Assembly: GCA_936940865.1 (NCBI GenBank)
Contig: CAKZJB010000082.1
Span: 16,341-80,340, forward strand
From: an uncultured Asticcacaulis sp.
GTDB taxonomy: Bacteria; Pseudomonadota; Alphaproteobacteria; Caulobacterales; Caulobacteraceae
Reading direction: 5' to 3'
Length of the DNA stretch: 64,000 nucleotides
Shown: in pieces, positions 1-8,462 of the stretch
How the letters are laid out: every line of letters starts with the position of its first letter
Position numbering within the stretch: position 1 is the first letter of the stretch
Program-made: the position numbers and the translations under genes
Notes under the pieces: generated by a model
What the model was told of the DNA's origin: nothing
What the model saw: only the letters and a program-made list of their open reading frames with translations
Databases searched by the model: none

Positions 1-478
1 CAAGTTTGGCGATAAATTCGGTCCGTAGCGTCACACCGGTGCGCGCGGGAATATCGTAGAGCATGACGGGCGTATCGCAGGCTTCAGCGATCGTCATGAA
101 ATGCCGGTGCAATCCCTCCTCGGAGGGGCGGACATAGGCCGGTGCGGGTAACAGGTGGCCTGTGACGGGCCATTGCCCGATCTCGCGCCGTTCAGCGATC
201 ATTTTCGCCGTGTTCGAACCTTCAAGAGCCAGGACGATCGGTAGATCACCAGCGGCGGCCGTGAAAACGGTATCAAGGAAACGCGCTTTTTCATAAGCCG
301 AAAGCGCCGGGCCTTCGCCCGTGGTGCCGCAAGCCACCAGACCGTGAACACCACTGCGGCAAAGACCGCGGACAAGGTTAGCGGCAGCGCCATGATCGAT
401 TTCTCCATGACTGAAAGGTGTAACAATCGGAACCCAGATGCCGGGCCGAAAGGGCTTAGAGGCAGGGGCGGCATTCAT
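1..478 (-). CDS. Dihydrodipicolinate synthase (DapA/DHDPS) family protein, truncated at window edge
   Basis: Reverse strand from 478 reads MNAAPASKPFRPGIWVPIVTPFSHGEIDHGAAANLVRGLCRSGVHGLVACGTTGEGPALSAYEKARFLDTV...PVMLYDIPARTGV; typical DHDPS motifs (VTPF, GTTGEGPALS, YDIPARTGV). No stop before position 1. Confidence 0.88.
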   Translation of the reverse strand, partial: MNAAPASKPFRPGIWVPIVTPFSHGEIDHGAAANLVRGLCRSGVHGLVACGTTGEGPALSAYEKARFLDTVFTAAAGDLPIVLALEGSNTAKMIAERREIGQWPVTGHLLPAPAYVRPSEEGLHRHFMTIAEACDTPVMLYDIPARTGVTLRTEFIAKL

Positions 479-480
479 GA

Positions 481-768
481 TCAGGCCGCCTGTTGGCAGG
501 GCGCGCCTAACGGCTCCCACTGCAGAGCCCTGACCGCGCCGAACTCGGCGGCCGGCAGGCCGGAGATCAAGGCATGGATCGCCAGGCCGTAGGCGATGGC
601 GGCGACCGTCACCCAAAGGCGGGCTTCGTGATGATCCGGAAGGAGTTCCAGCGCGATGGACTGGATCTTCGCGCCGCACTCGGCACGAAGGAGCGATTGC
701 GCCTGCTGGCTCAGGTCTTCGCTAATGGTGACGGGAAAGCGGACAATACTGGAAGGATCTTCTGACAT
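481..768 (-). CDS. Hypothetical protein, 95 aa, directly upstream of the DHDPS-family gene
   Basis: ORF with 2-nt gap to the DHDPS start on the same strand; no family recognised. Confidence 0.45.
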   Translation of the reverse strand: MSEDPSSIVRFPVTISEDLSQQAQSLLRAECGAKIQSIALELLPDHHEARLWVTVAAIAYGLAIHALISGLPAAEFGAVRALQWEPLGAPCQQAA

Positions 769-1015
769 TGCAAACCATCCTGAAAGGACGGCATCTTCCT
801 ACCAGGAAGGGCGTATAGCGGGTGTATGAAGTCGTGAAGCGGCCGTATCGTTTTCGTATAGGCTTCCGGACAACGATTTTGAACGGTGCACGGAGAGCGG
901 ATAGGTTTCAGAATTTGGAAATGAGCGCCGTACGATTGATCTGAATCGGTGCAAGTCGGTATAGAGTGGATTGCGCTCTTGAAGGCGATCTCTCCAAGCA
1001 TAATCCGTTGAGGCC

Positions 1016-1984
1016 ATGACTGTAATTGCCGCTTTCCTTTACCGCAATGGCCAGCGTGTCCGTGAAATCGCTATCGACGAAACGGTCGAATGCCCCCAAG
1101 ACAAATCCGAATTCGTATGGATCGGCATAGCCGACCCGACCGAAGCGGAAATGCAGACTCTGAAAGACACCTACGGCCTGCATCCTTTAGCCGTCGAGGA
1201 TGCGCTCAAGGCGAGGCAATTGCCGAAAATCGATATTTACGGCGATCAGCTATTCGTCGTCGCCCGTACAGCCCGTCTCGAGGACGGCAAGATAGCGTAC
1301 GGCCAGACGGCCATGTTCGTCGGACACAGCCATATCATCAGCGTCCGCCTTGGTTCGGCGCGCGGCCATACCGGACTCCGCCGGGAACTGGAGGCCAACC
1401 CCACGCAGTTGAGCCACGGGGTCGACTACGTCCTTCACGCCATTCTCGACTTCATCGTCGATGGGTACCTGCCGATTGTTGAAAACATCGAGGAGGAGGT
1501 GCTGGAGATGGAGCAGCGCACGGTCGATAATTTCCTGGGCCGAAGCGAGATTACGCGTATTTTTGGTCTCAGGCGCGAACTGATCCGCTTCCAACACGTC
1601 CTGGCTCCGATGAGCGAAGTCGCCAATAAACTGGTTCGTGCCGACCTGCCGGGGATCGATGCGGAAGTGCGACCCTATTTCAACGACGTCCTCGATCACG
1701 TGCGGCGCGTGCAGGCCATGGTCGACGACCTGCGCGAAGTGCTGGCCTCGGTGTTTGAGTTCAGCAACCTGCTGGAACAGCAGCGAACGGGCGCCATCAC
1801 CCGCCAGCTGGCGGCCTGGGCTGCCATCCTGGCAGTACCCACGGCGATAGCCGGCATCTATGGCATGAATTTCGAGCATATGCCGGAACTGAAAACGACT
1901 TACGGCTACTTCGTCGTGCTGGCTGTGATCCTCGTGATCTGCGCCCTCCTGTACGTGCGATTTAAGCGCCTGCGCTGGTTGTAG
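1016..1984 (+). CDS. corA: CorA-family magnesium/cobalt transporter
   Basis: 322 aa ORF with C-terminal IAGIYGMNFEHMPEL (GMN signature) and two C-terminal TM segments. Confidence 0.93.
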   Translation: MTVIAAFLYRNGQRVREIAIDETVECPQDKSEFVWIGIADPTEAEMQTLKDTYGLHPLAVEDALKARQLPKIDIYGDQLFVVARTARLEDGKIAYGQTAMFVGHSHIISVRLGSARGHTGLRRELEANPTQLSHGVDYVLHAILDFIVDGYLPIVENIEEEVLEMEQRTVDNFLGRSEITRIFGLRRELIRFQHVLAPMSEVANKLVRADLPGIDAEVRPYFNDVLDHVRRVQAMVDDLREVLASVFEFSNLLEQQRTGAITRQLAAWAAILAVPTAIAGIYGMNFEHMPELKTTYGYFVVLAVILVICALLYVRFKRLRWL

Positions 1985-1989
1985 GCAGC

Positions 1990-3231
1990 ATGGTCCAAAT
2001 GCCCCGTTCGCAGATATCCGTAACCGAGCTATCGTATTCGGATGAACTGCTGGGCAAGGTCGCTCTGCCCGGTTGCGATTTAACCATCAGCCGCGGCATT
2101 GGTTCAGGCCTGACACGACGCGTGGGCGATCCACCGAACAAATTTTGGGCCATCGGCGACCGCGGCCCAAATTTCAAGCTTCTCTTTGGCATCAAGCATG
2201 GCTTGTCGCTTCCGGATACCCTGGCCGACGTCGAAGGCGCAAAATTTATGCCGGCGCTCGCATTCGGGCCGGCTATAGCGGAACTGAACCTGCAGGATGG
2301 CGTCGTCACCTGTGTGCACAGCCAGGATTTATGCGACAAGGACGGCCAGCCCATTACCGGCCTTCCGCCAGCGAACGGACTGGGTGAAATCGCCGTGAAC
2401 CTGGACGGCACACTGATACCGCCCAACCCGTCGGGCGTGGATAGCGAAGGCATCGCCGCCATGGCTGACGGAACCTTCTGGGTGGCGGACGAATATGGTC
2501 CGTCGCTTTTGCACGTCGCTTCAAACGGGACCGTTCTTGTTCGATGGGTGCCAGCTGGCCTTGGGCGGCTATTCGACGGTGCGGGATATCCAATCAAAGA
2601 GTCTCTACCCGCGATCGCCGCGTCCAGGCAGTTCAACAGAGGATTTGAAACCGTAGCGCTCTCGGCTGACGAGAAGTGGCTATATGTCGCGTTTCAAAGC
2701 CCACTGGCCCATCCGGACGAAGCCACGCATCGTCAGGGCCGCCACGTCCGTATCTGGAAGATGGACGCGCTAACCGGCGAGATAACGGCTCAATTTCTTT
2801 ATCCGTTGGACGGGGCCGACAGCTTTCGGCGCGACAATGCGCTCGGCGCATTTCATGGTTCTGACATCAAGGTGAGTGAACTTGTCCTGCTTGAGCCGGA
2901 GCGTCTCCTGATCCTTGAACGGGGCTCGGCGACCAGCAAGCTCTACACGGTTACGCTGAATGCGGAATGTGCCGTCGACGAATGTCACATGAAAAGCGAA
3001 ACGCGGCCGACGCTGGAAGAATTGAGTGCCGCCGGACAGGTCGGAATCTCTGTTCCGCAACTCCGCAAAACCCTCTTGTTGAACTCAGACGATTTTCCCG
3101 AGATCGGCGCCGACCTCGAGGGCATTGTCGCGCTCACGCCCCGCACGCTTCTCCTTGTCAACGACAATGACTTCGGCGTTGAAGGCGCCAGCACACGCTT
3201 CTGGCGCGTGGATTTTGCGGCCGACCTATGA
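1990..3231 (+). CDS. Esterase-like activity of phytase family protein
   Basis: 413 aa ORF; GDRGPNF, GVDSEGIAAMADGTFWVADEYGPSL and ADLEGIVAL motifs typical of the phytase-like/esterase-like family; 5 nt after corA stop. Confidence 0.8.
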   Translation: MVQMPRSQISVTELSYSDELLGKVALPGCDLTISRGIGSGLTRRVGDPPNKFWAIGDRGPNFKLLFGIKHGLSLPDTLADVEGAKFMPALAFGPAIAELNLQDGVVTCVHSQDLCDKDGQPITGLPPANGLGEIAVNLDGTLIPPNPSGVDSEGIAAMADGTFWVADEYGPSLLHVASNGTVLVRWVPAGLGRLFDGAGYPIKESLPAIAASRQFNRGFETVALSADEKWLYVAFQSPLAHPDEATHRQGRHVRIWKMDALTGEITAQFLYPLDGADSFRRDNALGAFHGSDIKVSELVLLEPERLLILERGSATSKLYTVTLNAECAVDECHMKSETRPTLEELSAAGQVGISVPQLRKTLLLNSDDFPEIGADLEGIVALTPRTLLLVNDNDFGVEGASTRFWRVDFAADL

Positions 3232-3789
3232 TCCGCTGGCAGGATCGCCGCCCAGCATTGTTTCGCCTGAACCGTCATATTCCAATTCGGGGCTTCACTA
3301 CGGCGTAACTGCAAATCGGCAAGTCAAGCCGATTTCTCGCGTATATACAAAGGTATAGATGAGGGGGTTCATTCTTGACAGGCGTGTCGAGCGACCTCTA
3401 AGGGCGTTTGTCGGCGAGGTTTCTGAAGGTCAACCGACGTTTTCCGGGAAGCAAATCCCAAGTCCGACATGGTCACGGACAAGCAGGTGATCTCTAGTGG
3501 CTGGCCCAAGGGCATTGAGCGTTGGCACATTATTCGAGATCATGGACACGCCTCCGCGAGAGACTGGAGATGTCGGTATCCGGCAGCCTCCTTGGAGGTG
3601 CGAGGTTGGCGCTCCAGGTGGCCATCACGTTGTTCAATCTCCGGCTCCTTACGCCCAGGGGGGCGCGCTGCATTATTGGGCTGGCATTGAAGCTCAACAA
3701 AGTGTCGTCCCGCCTTGCGCTTCAACAAATCCGCCGCGTCGCCAGACGCATCCGGCGAGACTGAGCTTCGTCAAAGTGCTGGAAATGCC

Positions 3790-4515
3790 ATGGCCCCTGC
3801 AAATTCCCTGATTGACTTCGAGTCTCCGGCCTTTCTGAAAACCCTGTTGGTTCTCACGATAGCCTTCGTCTGCGGCGGCCTGATCGGCGTGGAGCGACAG
3901 ATCCGGCAGCGAAACGCGGGTCTCAGGACCATGGTCCTTGTCTCGGTGGGGGCGGCCGCGTTCGTCCACCTTGGCGAGCGGTTGCTCGGCGGCGAGGGCC
4001 AGGTGCGCATCATCGCCTATGTCGTATCGGGAATTGGTTTTCTTGGCGCTGGCGTCATCATGAAGGAGGGCGCCCAGGTGCGCGGCCTCAACACCGCCGC
4101 GACGCTCTGGACCTCCGCGGCCGTCGGGGCCTTCGCCGGTAGCGGCCTGTTTGCAGAGGCCGCTGCCGTCACCCTGTTCATTCTCGCCGGCAACACACTC
4201 CTGCGGCCGCTCGTGAACTACATAAACCGGCGCCCGGTTGATGCCGCGACGACGGAGGCGACCTATCGTGTGCATGTCGTTTGCGCGGCGGAGCACATTA
4301 CCGAAGCCCGCGACCTGCTGGACGCGGAATTGGAGAGGGCGAAATATCCGATCCGCGAGATCGAGGTTCTGTCGGAAGGCGAAGACACCACGGAATTGGC
4401 GGCGGTCCTTATTCCAACAACCGCCGAAGCGTCGGAACTCGACGCCGTATGCGCGGCGCTTGTCGCGTCGGACGCCGTCGAAAGCGCGACCTGGACGGTG
4501 AGTACGACGCTCTGA
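3790..4515 (+). CDS. MgtC/SapB family protein
   Basis: FVCGGLIGVERQIRQRNAGLRTMVLVSVGAAAFVHLGERL...GIGFLGAGVIMKEG...GLNTAATLWTSAAVGAFAGSGL; MgtC signature. Start MAPANSL at 3790 chosen over the longer ORF start 3715. Confidence 0.9.
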   Translation: MAPANSLIDFESPAFLKTLLVLTIAFVCGGLIGVERQIRQRNAGLRTMVLVSVGAAAFVHLGERLLGGEGQVRIIAYVVSGIGFLGAGVIMKEGAQVRGLNTAATLWTSAAVGAFAGSGLFAEAAAVTLFILAGNTLLRPLVNYINRRPVDAATTEATYRVHVVCAAEHITEARDLLDAELERAKYPIREIEVLSEGEDTTELAAVLIPTTAEASELDAVCAALVASDAVESATWTVSTTL

Positions 4516-4520
4516 CCCTG

Positions 4521-5156
4521 TCAGGTCCGACGAAGGGTTTCCATCATCCTCACCAGGTCGGCAAAGCTGTCCGCCTGCATCTTTTTCATGATCTGGCCGC
4601 GGCGGACCTTTACGGTGATCTCGCTGATACCGAGTTCGCCGGCGACCTGCTTGTTCAACAGGCCGCTTACCAGGCCCGTAAGAATCTCCTTCTCGCGCGC
4701 GTCCAGGCTGGCATAGCGCTCCCGCAAGGCGGCGATGGTTGAGGCTTCGCGGCGATCTGAGCTGTCTTTTGCCAGGCCGGCGCGGACAGCATCGAGAAGA
4801 TCCTGATCGCCGAAGGGCTTGATCAGGAACTCGATGGCGCCGGCTTTCATGGCCCGGACGGAGGTCTGAACATCGCCATGCGCCGTGATGAAGATGGTCG
4901 GCAGGGTCAGATCAAGGGCGATCAACTGGCGCTGCAGGTCCAGCCCTGTCATGCCCGGCATCCGGACATCGAGTACCAGGCAGGACGGGACATCCGGGCG
5001 GGTCGATTGCAGGAAATCCTGGGCGGAGGAAAAAAGCCGGGCCTCCAGCCCGGCCGCCCCGAGAAGATCGGCAAGTGCCTCGCCGACAGACGCGTCATCG
5101 TCGACGATATATACGATGCCGGCGTCCTGTACGACCTCCGATGGATTCGAGTTCAT
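4521..5156 (-). CDS. FixJ-type two-component response regulator (LuxR-type HTH)
   Basis: VYIVDDDASVGEALADLL...LVLDVRMPGMTGLDLQ...TAHGDVQTSVRAMKAGAIEFLIKPF and C-terminal LuxR-like HTH. Start MNSNPSEVV at 5156 gives a 4-nt ATGA overlap with the kinase stop. Confidence 0.92.
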   Translation of the reverse strand: MNSNPSEVVQDAGIVYIVDDDASVGEALADLLGAAGLEARLFSSAQDFLQSTRPDVPSCLVLDVRMPGMTGLDLQRQLIALDLTLPTIFITAHGDVQTSVRAMKAGAIEFLIKPFGDQDLLDAVRAGLAKDSSDRREASTIAALRERYASLDAREKEILTGLVSGLLNKQVAGELGISEITVKVRRGQIMKKMQADSFADLVRMMETLRRT

Positions 5157-6253
5157 GCTGCTGACGAGTCCTTCGTGGGAAGGCTGAAATAGAAACACGC
5201 GCCGCGAGGATCGTTCGGGTGGGCCCAGATCTGCCCGCCATGGGCTTCGACGATCGATCGGGTGATGGTCAAGCCCATGCCTATGCCAGCCGCCTTGGTG
5301 GTGAAGAACGGATCGAACATCTGGTCCAGCATCTCGGGCCGGACGCCTGAACCATTGTCTTTGACGGAAACGACAATCTCATCGTGAGTGCCGGCACGTG
5401 CTCGAATCTCGACGTTCCGCCTCTGGGCTGACTCCGTCTTCAGGGCCTCGGTCGCATTGAGAATGAGATTGCTGAGAACCTGCTGAAGCTGCACCCTGTC
5501 CGCCATCACGTCCGGGAGATTGGCATCGATGTCGATGTCCACCTCGACGGCGTTGCGCCTTAGGTCTGCCTGGGCCAGGTCCAGGGTGTCCGCGACGACG
5601 TCTTGCAGGTTGACGCGTTCCTTTATCGAAACACCGCCCCTGGCCAGCGTCCGGACGCGTGCTATGACGTCGCTGGCGCGCTTGGCATCGGCAACGATCC
5701 GATCGAGGTTTCGCCTGACCTTGTCGAGATCGGCTGGCTCCTGTTCCAGCCAGCGCAATCCGGCGTGACCGCTTGTCACAATGGCCGTGAGCGGCTGGTT
5801 GATCTCATGGGCGATGGAGGTAGTCAGCGCGCCAAGACTGGTTATGCGGGCGATGCGCGTCAATTGTACCCTGGCATTATTCGCTGCGGCCTCGGCGACT
5901 AATATTCTTATGGCAAGAAACGTTGTGATCCCGATAGCCGCTATGCTGATCCCCGCATTGATCAGGCCGACATTCCAGTTGCCTCTCGGCGTCATGGCAA
6001 GGCTGAGTAGTGTAAGTCCGACACACAAGCCGGCCATGATTATGACGCCGCGGGTGGACAAGAGGCCGACGGCCAGCAGAATGGCCACCAGGTAAAACAC
6101 GGCGCCGGCAATTTCATAGTTCGTGACGGTATCGAATACGAAAATGCACGGTACGAGTACCCAGGCCAATCCAAGGCGAAAGCGCCTCGCGGACCGCCCG
6201 CCCAGCCTTGTGATCCTGTCCATTTGAATAAACCTCGGTGGATTTCGAGGCAC
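5153..6253 (-). CDS. Membrane sensor histidine kinase
   Basis: N-terminal TM segments, [14 protein letters not shown]-box, ILNATEAL N-box, DNGSGV and [16 protein letters not shown]. Start may be 6223 (MDRITRLGG). Confidence 0.9.
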   Translation of the reverse strand: MPRNPPRFIQMDRITRLGGRSARRFRLGLAWVLVPCIFVFDTVTNYEIAGAVFYLVAILLAVGLLSTRGVIIMAGLCVGLTLLSLAMTPRGNWNVGLINAGISIAAIGITTFLAIRILVAEAAANNARVQLTRIARITSLGALTTSIAHEINQPLTAIVTSGHAGLRWLEQEPADLDKVRRNLDRIVADAKRASDVIARVRTLARGGVSIKERVNLQDVVADTLDLAQADLRRNAVEVDIDIDANLPDVMADRVQLQQVLSNLILNATEALKTESAQRRNVEIRARAGTHDEIVVSVKDNGSGVRPEMLDQMFDPFFTTKAAGIGMGLTITRSIVEAHGGQIWAHPNDPRGACFYFSLPTKDSSAA

Positions 6254-6461
6254 GCAAAGTCGGCGCCAGCTACGAGTTCCAATAGGCGTTGAGGACCATA
6301 GCGTCCAGCGCTTCGAGGCTCTGCACTGGTAATTGCACCCGGCCTCAGGGATCAGCCCCCGCTTTCAAAAGGCGCGATATGGCCGCCAAGCTCGTCTTTT
6401 AGAGATTCGATCTAAACGCAGTAGAACAACCGCACCAATCTATCACCATAATTTGCGGATT

Positions 6462-7058
6462 TTAATTTTCTTTCCCGCCACCCGTCAAATTAAGCTTCCT
6501 GTATACAATCCCGCTATTCCCGTCCGCCGAGACAATACCGAAAACATATACAGGACCAGAAGCCAGATATTTCACCAAGGTTTCCGGGCTATTATCAGGC
6601 AACGAAACCATCCGGCTCCCGTCCATTTGGTAAACCCATTCCACATCTTCCGAAGTGTCTTTTAAAGGCGGAACTCGGAAGTATTTCTTTGCAGAATTTG
6701 TTGCGGGCAAAAGATCCGAAGCCTCGGCAAGCAATTCACAGCCGGTCATCGCCATCTGACCGCTTGAAGTCTTATTGGTTTTTTGGCGAGTAACAAGCGT
6801 TATGGTCTTTTTATCGAAATCCTTAACGAAAAAGTCGCCCGTAGGATGCATGTCCATTTCCGATAACATATCCAGGACGTCATTCGAAAACTTACCTGTC
6901 CAGCCGTCAGCTTTAGCAGAAGCATTAATCTGATCTAGGCTTCCACCACTATCCAGACATATTTTCTTTGCTTCCCGAAACAGGTTTTCTTGTGCCACGC
7001 ATGAACAGGCGCCCACCCACCCAACGGCGATAACAGTGAAAAATAAGTTTCTTGTCAC
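6462..7058 (-). CDS. Exported protein of unknown function, 198 aa
   Basis: GTG start; signal peptide-like MTRNLFFTVIAVGWVGACSCVAQ; 4-nt GTGA overlap with the upstream GH104-like ORF; lower-GC DNA. Confidence 0.65.
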   Translation of the reverse strand: MTRNLFFTVIAVGWVGACSCVAQENLFREAKKICLDSGGSLDQINASAKADGWTGKFSNDVLDMLSEMDMHPTGDFFVKDFDKKTITLVTRQKTNKTSSGQMAMTGCELLAEASDLLPATNSAKKYFRVPPLKDTSEDVEWVYQMDGSRMVSLPDNSPETLVKYLASGPVYVFGIVSADGNSGIVYRKLNLTGGGKEN

Positions 7059-7660
7059 AAATTCCCCCTTAAGTACGATCCAAAAACCAGGCCATGATCA
7101 CAAATTACACTGGCTTTTTCCAGTGATACATCACACCGGATGGCGGCTTGGCGGCCGGGACATATCTGTGACTCGGATTGGGAGAAGAATCCACATAAGT
7201 TGTTATTATGGCTCCGAGGTCCCCAGCCTGACCTGTATCCGGAAAAATCAAGGTGGGCCTTCAACCAGTTGTCGTAAAATTGCCGCAGCTTTTCATACGG
7301 CACGACCTTCTGAGTACCGTACCGCGCCCCCCATTTTCCAATATGTAGCTTCGGAAACGAAGCCCAGTCTCTCGAACGGTCGACTGCGGCGGTGAAGTCA
7401 CCGCTGCGCAATGCGTCGATTACGCGAGATTCGGCCATCATATGGGCGGCTATCAAATCCTGGGTGTCGGGGGAAAAGTCCGTAAGTCCAAGCGCCTTAC
7501 TATGTCCGGGATAACTATAGCCGGTTATCTGATAGCGGCCATTTGCGGTCTGGGGCGTGCCCTTATATTTCACCCCGCTCGACGGGGAAACTTTGAGAAA
7601 CGGCGTTTTGGATCTCGTCTTTGCGAAGTGTCGTCCAAGCGCTTCGGAACGGACGCCCAA
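7055..7660 (-). CDS. Lambda-R/GH104-like muramidase domain protein, possibly degenerate
   Basis: TANGRYQITGYSY...ALGLTDFSPDTQDLIAAHMMAE...GDFTAAVDRSRDWASFP aligns by eye with lambda R endolysin (GAGRYQLLSRWW...GLKDFSPKSQDAVALQQIKE...GDIRQAIDRCSNIWASLP). Listed start is TTG; an N-terminal SEGT-like catalytic motif is not visible. Confidence 0.6.
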   Translation of the reverse strand: MGVRSEALGRHFAKTRSKTPFLKVSPSSGVKYKGTPQTANGRYQITGYSYPGHSKALGLTDFSPDTQDLIAAHMMAESRVIDALRSGDFTAAVDRSRDWASFPKLHIGKWGARYGTQKVVPYEKLRQFYDNWLKAHLDFSGYRSGWGPRSHNNNLCGFFSQSESQICPGRQAAIRCDVSLEKASVICDHGLVFGSYLRGNL

Positions 7661-7709
7661 CGTCCCGACCAGTTCACAGCGTCAGCAAAATCGCGAAAAT
7701 TTGGGTCAT

Positions 7710-8141
7710 TTACTGTCGTCTGAAAACCACGCGTGGCCCGCCTTCCTCACCTTTCCAGAGAAACAGTTCTGGCCGATTGTCTTCGACGTCAAAATACACC
7801 TGAGTTTCTAAGCCTTGCGGAAACCCTCCGAATGGTCGGAGGTCCATCGTAATGTCACGCCGCGCCGCCACCCCCTTCTTTTGTCCGATCGAAATTCGAC
7901 CATTAGCATTGACGCGAACATTCGGCTCATCGTCAACAAGCAGCAGGGGCAGCGGAACATCGACAATGGCGATTTCGTTGCCGTGGATCGCCATACGGCT
8001 TCCATCGGCGGTCACCCATACGCCATCGAGTTGAGCCTGTGAAAGGTCCGGCGCGCCACAACTAACCAATCCCAGAAGCAACCCGCCCAAAAAAAGGCTT
8101 TGGAGGCAGAAACGTAACGCCACACTCATCGACATTTTCAC
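7710..8141 (-). CDS. Putative lipoprotein, 143 aa
   Basis: Signal sequence ending in lipobox LVSC (LLGLVSCGAPDLS); stop TAA directly abuts an ATG (TAAATG). Confidence 0.65.
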   Translation of the reverse strand: MKMSMSVALRFCLQSLFLGGLLLGLVSCGAPDLSQAQLDGVWVTADGSRMAIHGNEIAIVDVPLPLLLVDDEPNVRVNANGRISIGQKKGVAARRDITMDLRPFGGFPQGLETQVYFDVEDNRPELFLWKGEEGGPRVVFRRQ

Positions 8142-8462
8142 TTGCGCGTCCTTTTTAAATTGACCTTTTCCTCCCAGTCGAAACTTTGCGTCGTCGGAGA
8201 CAAAGGGCCGGTTTTGAAACTATCATTTAACATCGGCTCGACATGATTTCTCCACCATGGCCTATAACCCAATATCGATCGTTCGGGGGACTGCCGCCAG
8301 CATCAATGGACGGCGAGATTGAAGACTTTGGCGGGACAGGGACGACGGGCATGGGAAAACTCCGGGTTTTCCGCCACTGGTCTCCAGGCCGCCTCAGTTC
8401 CGCACACCACCCGCAAACGGCGATTAAGGTTGAACATTTCCGCAACGGCCTATAGATGAGCC

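Noticed and set aside
3540-3620. M-box (ykoK) riboswitch upstream of the MgtC gene
   Set aside because: Some local stems are present but I could not match the conserved M-box core; kept only as an unexplained leader.
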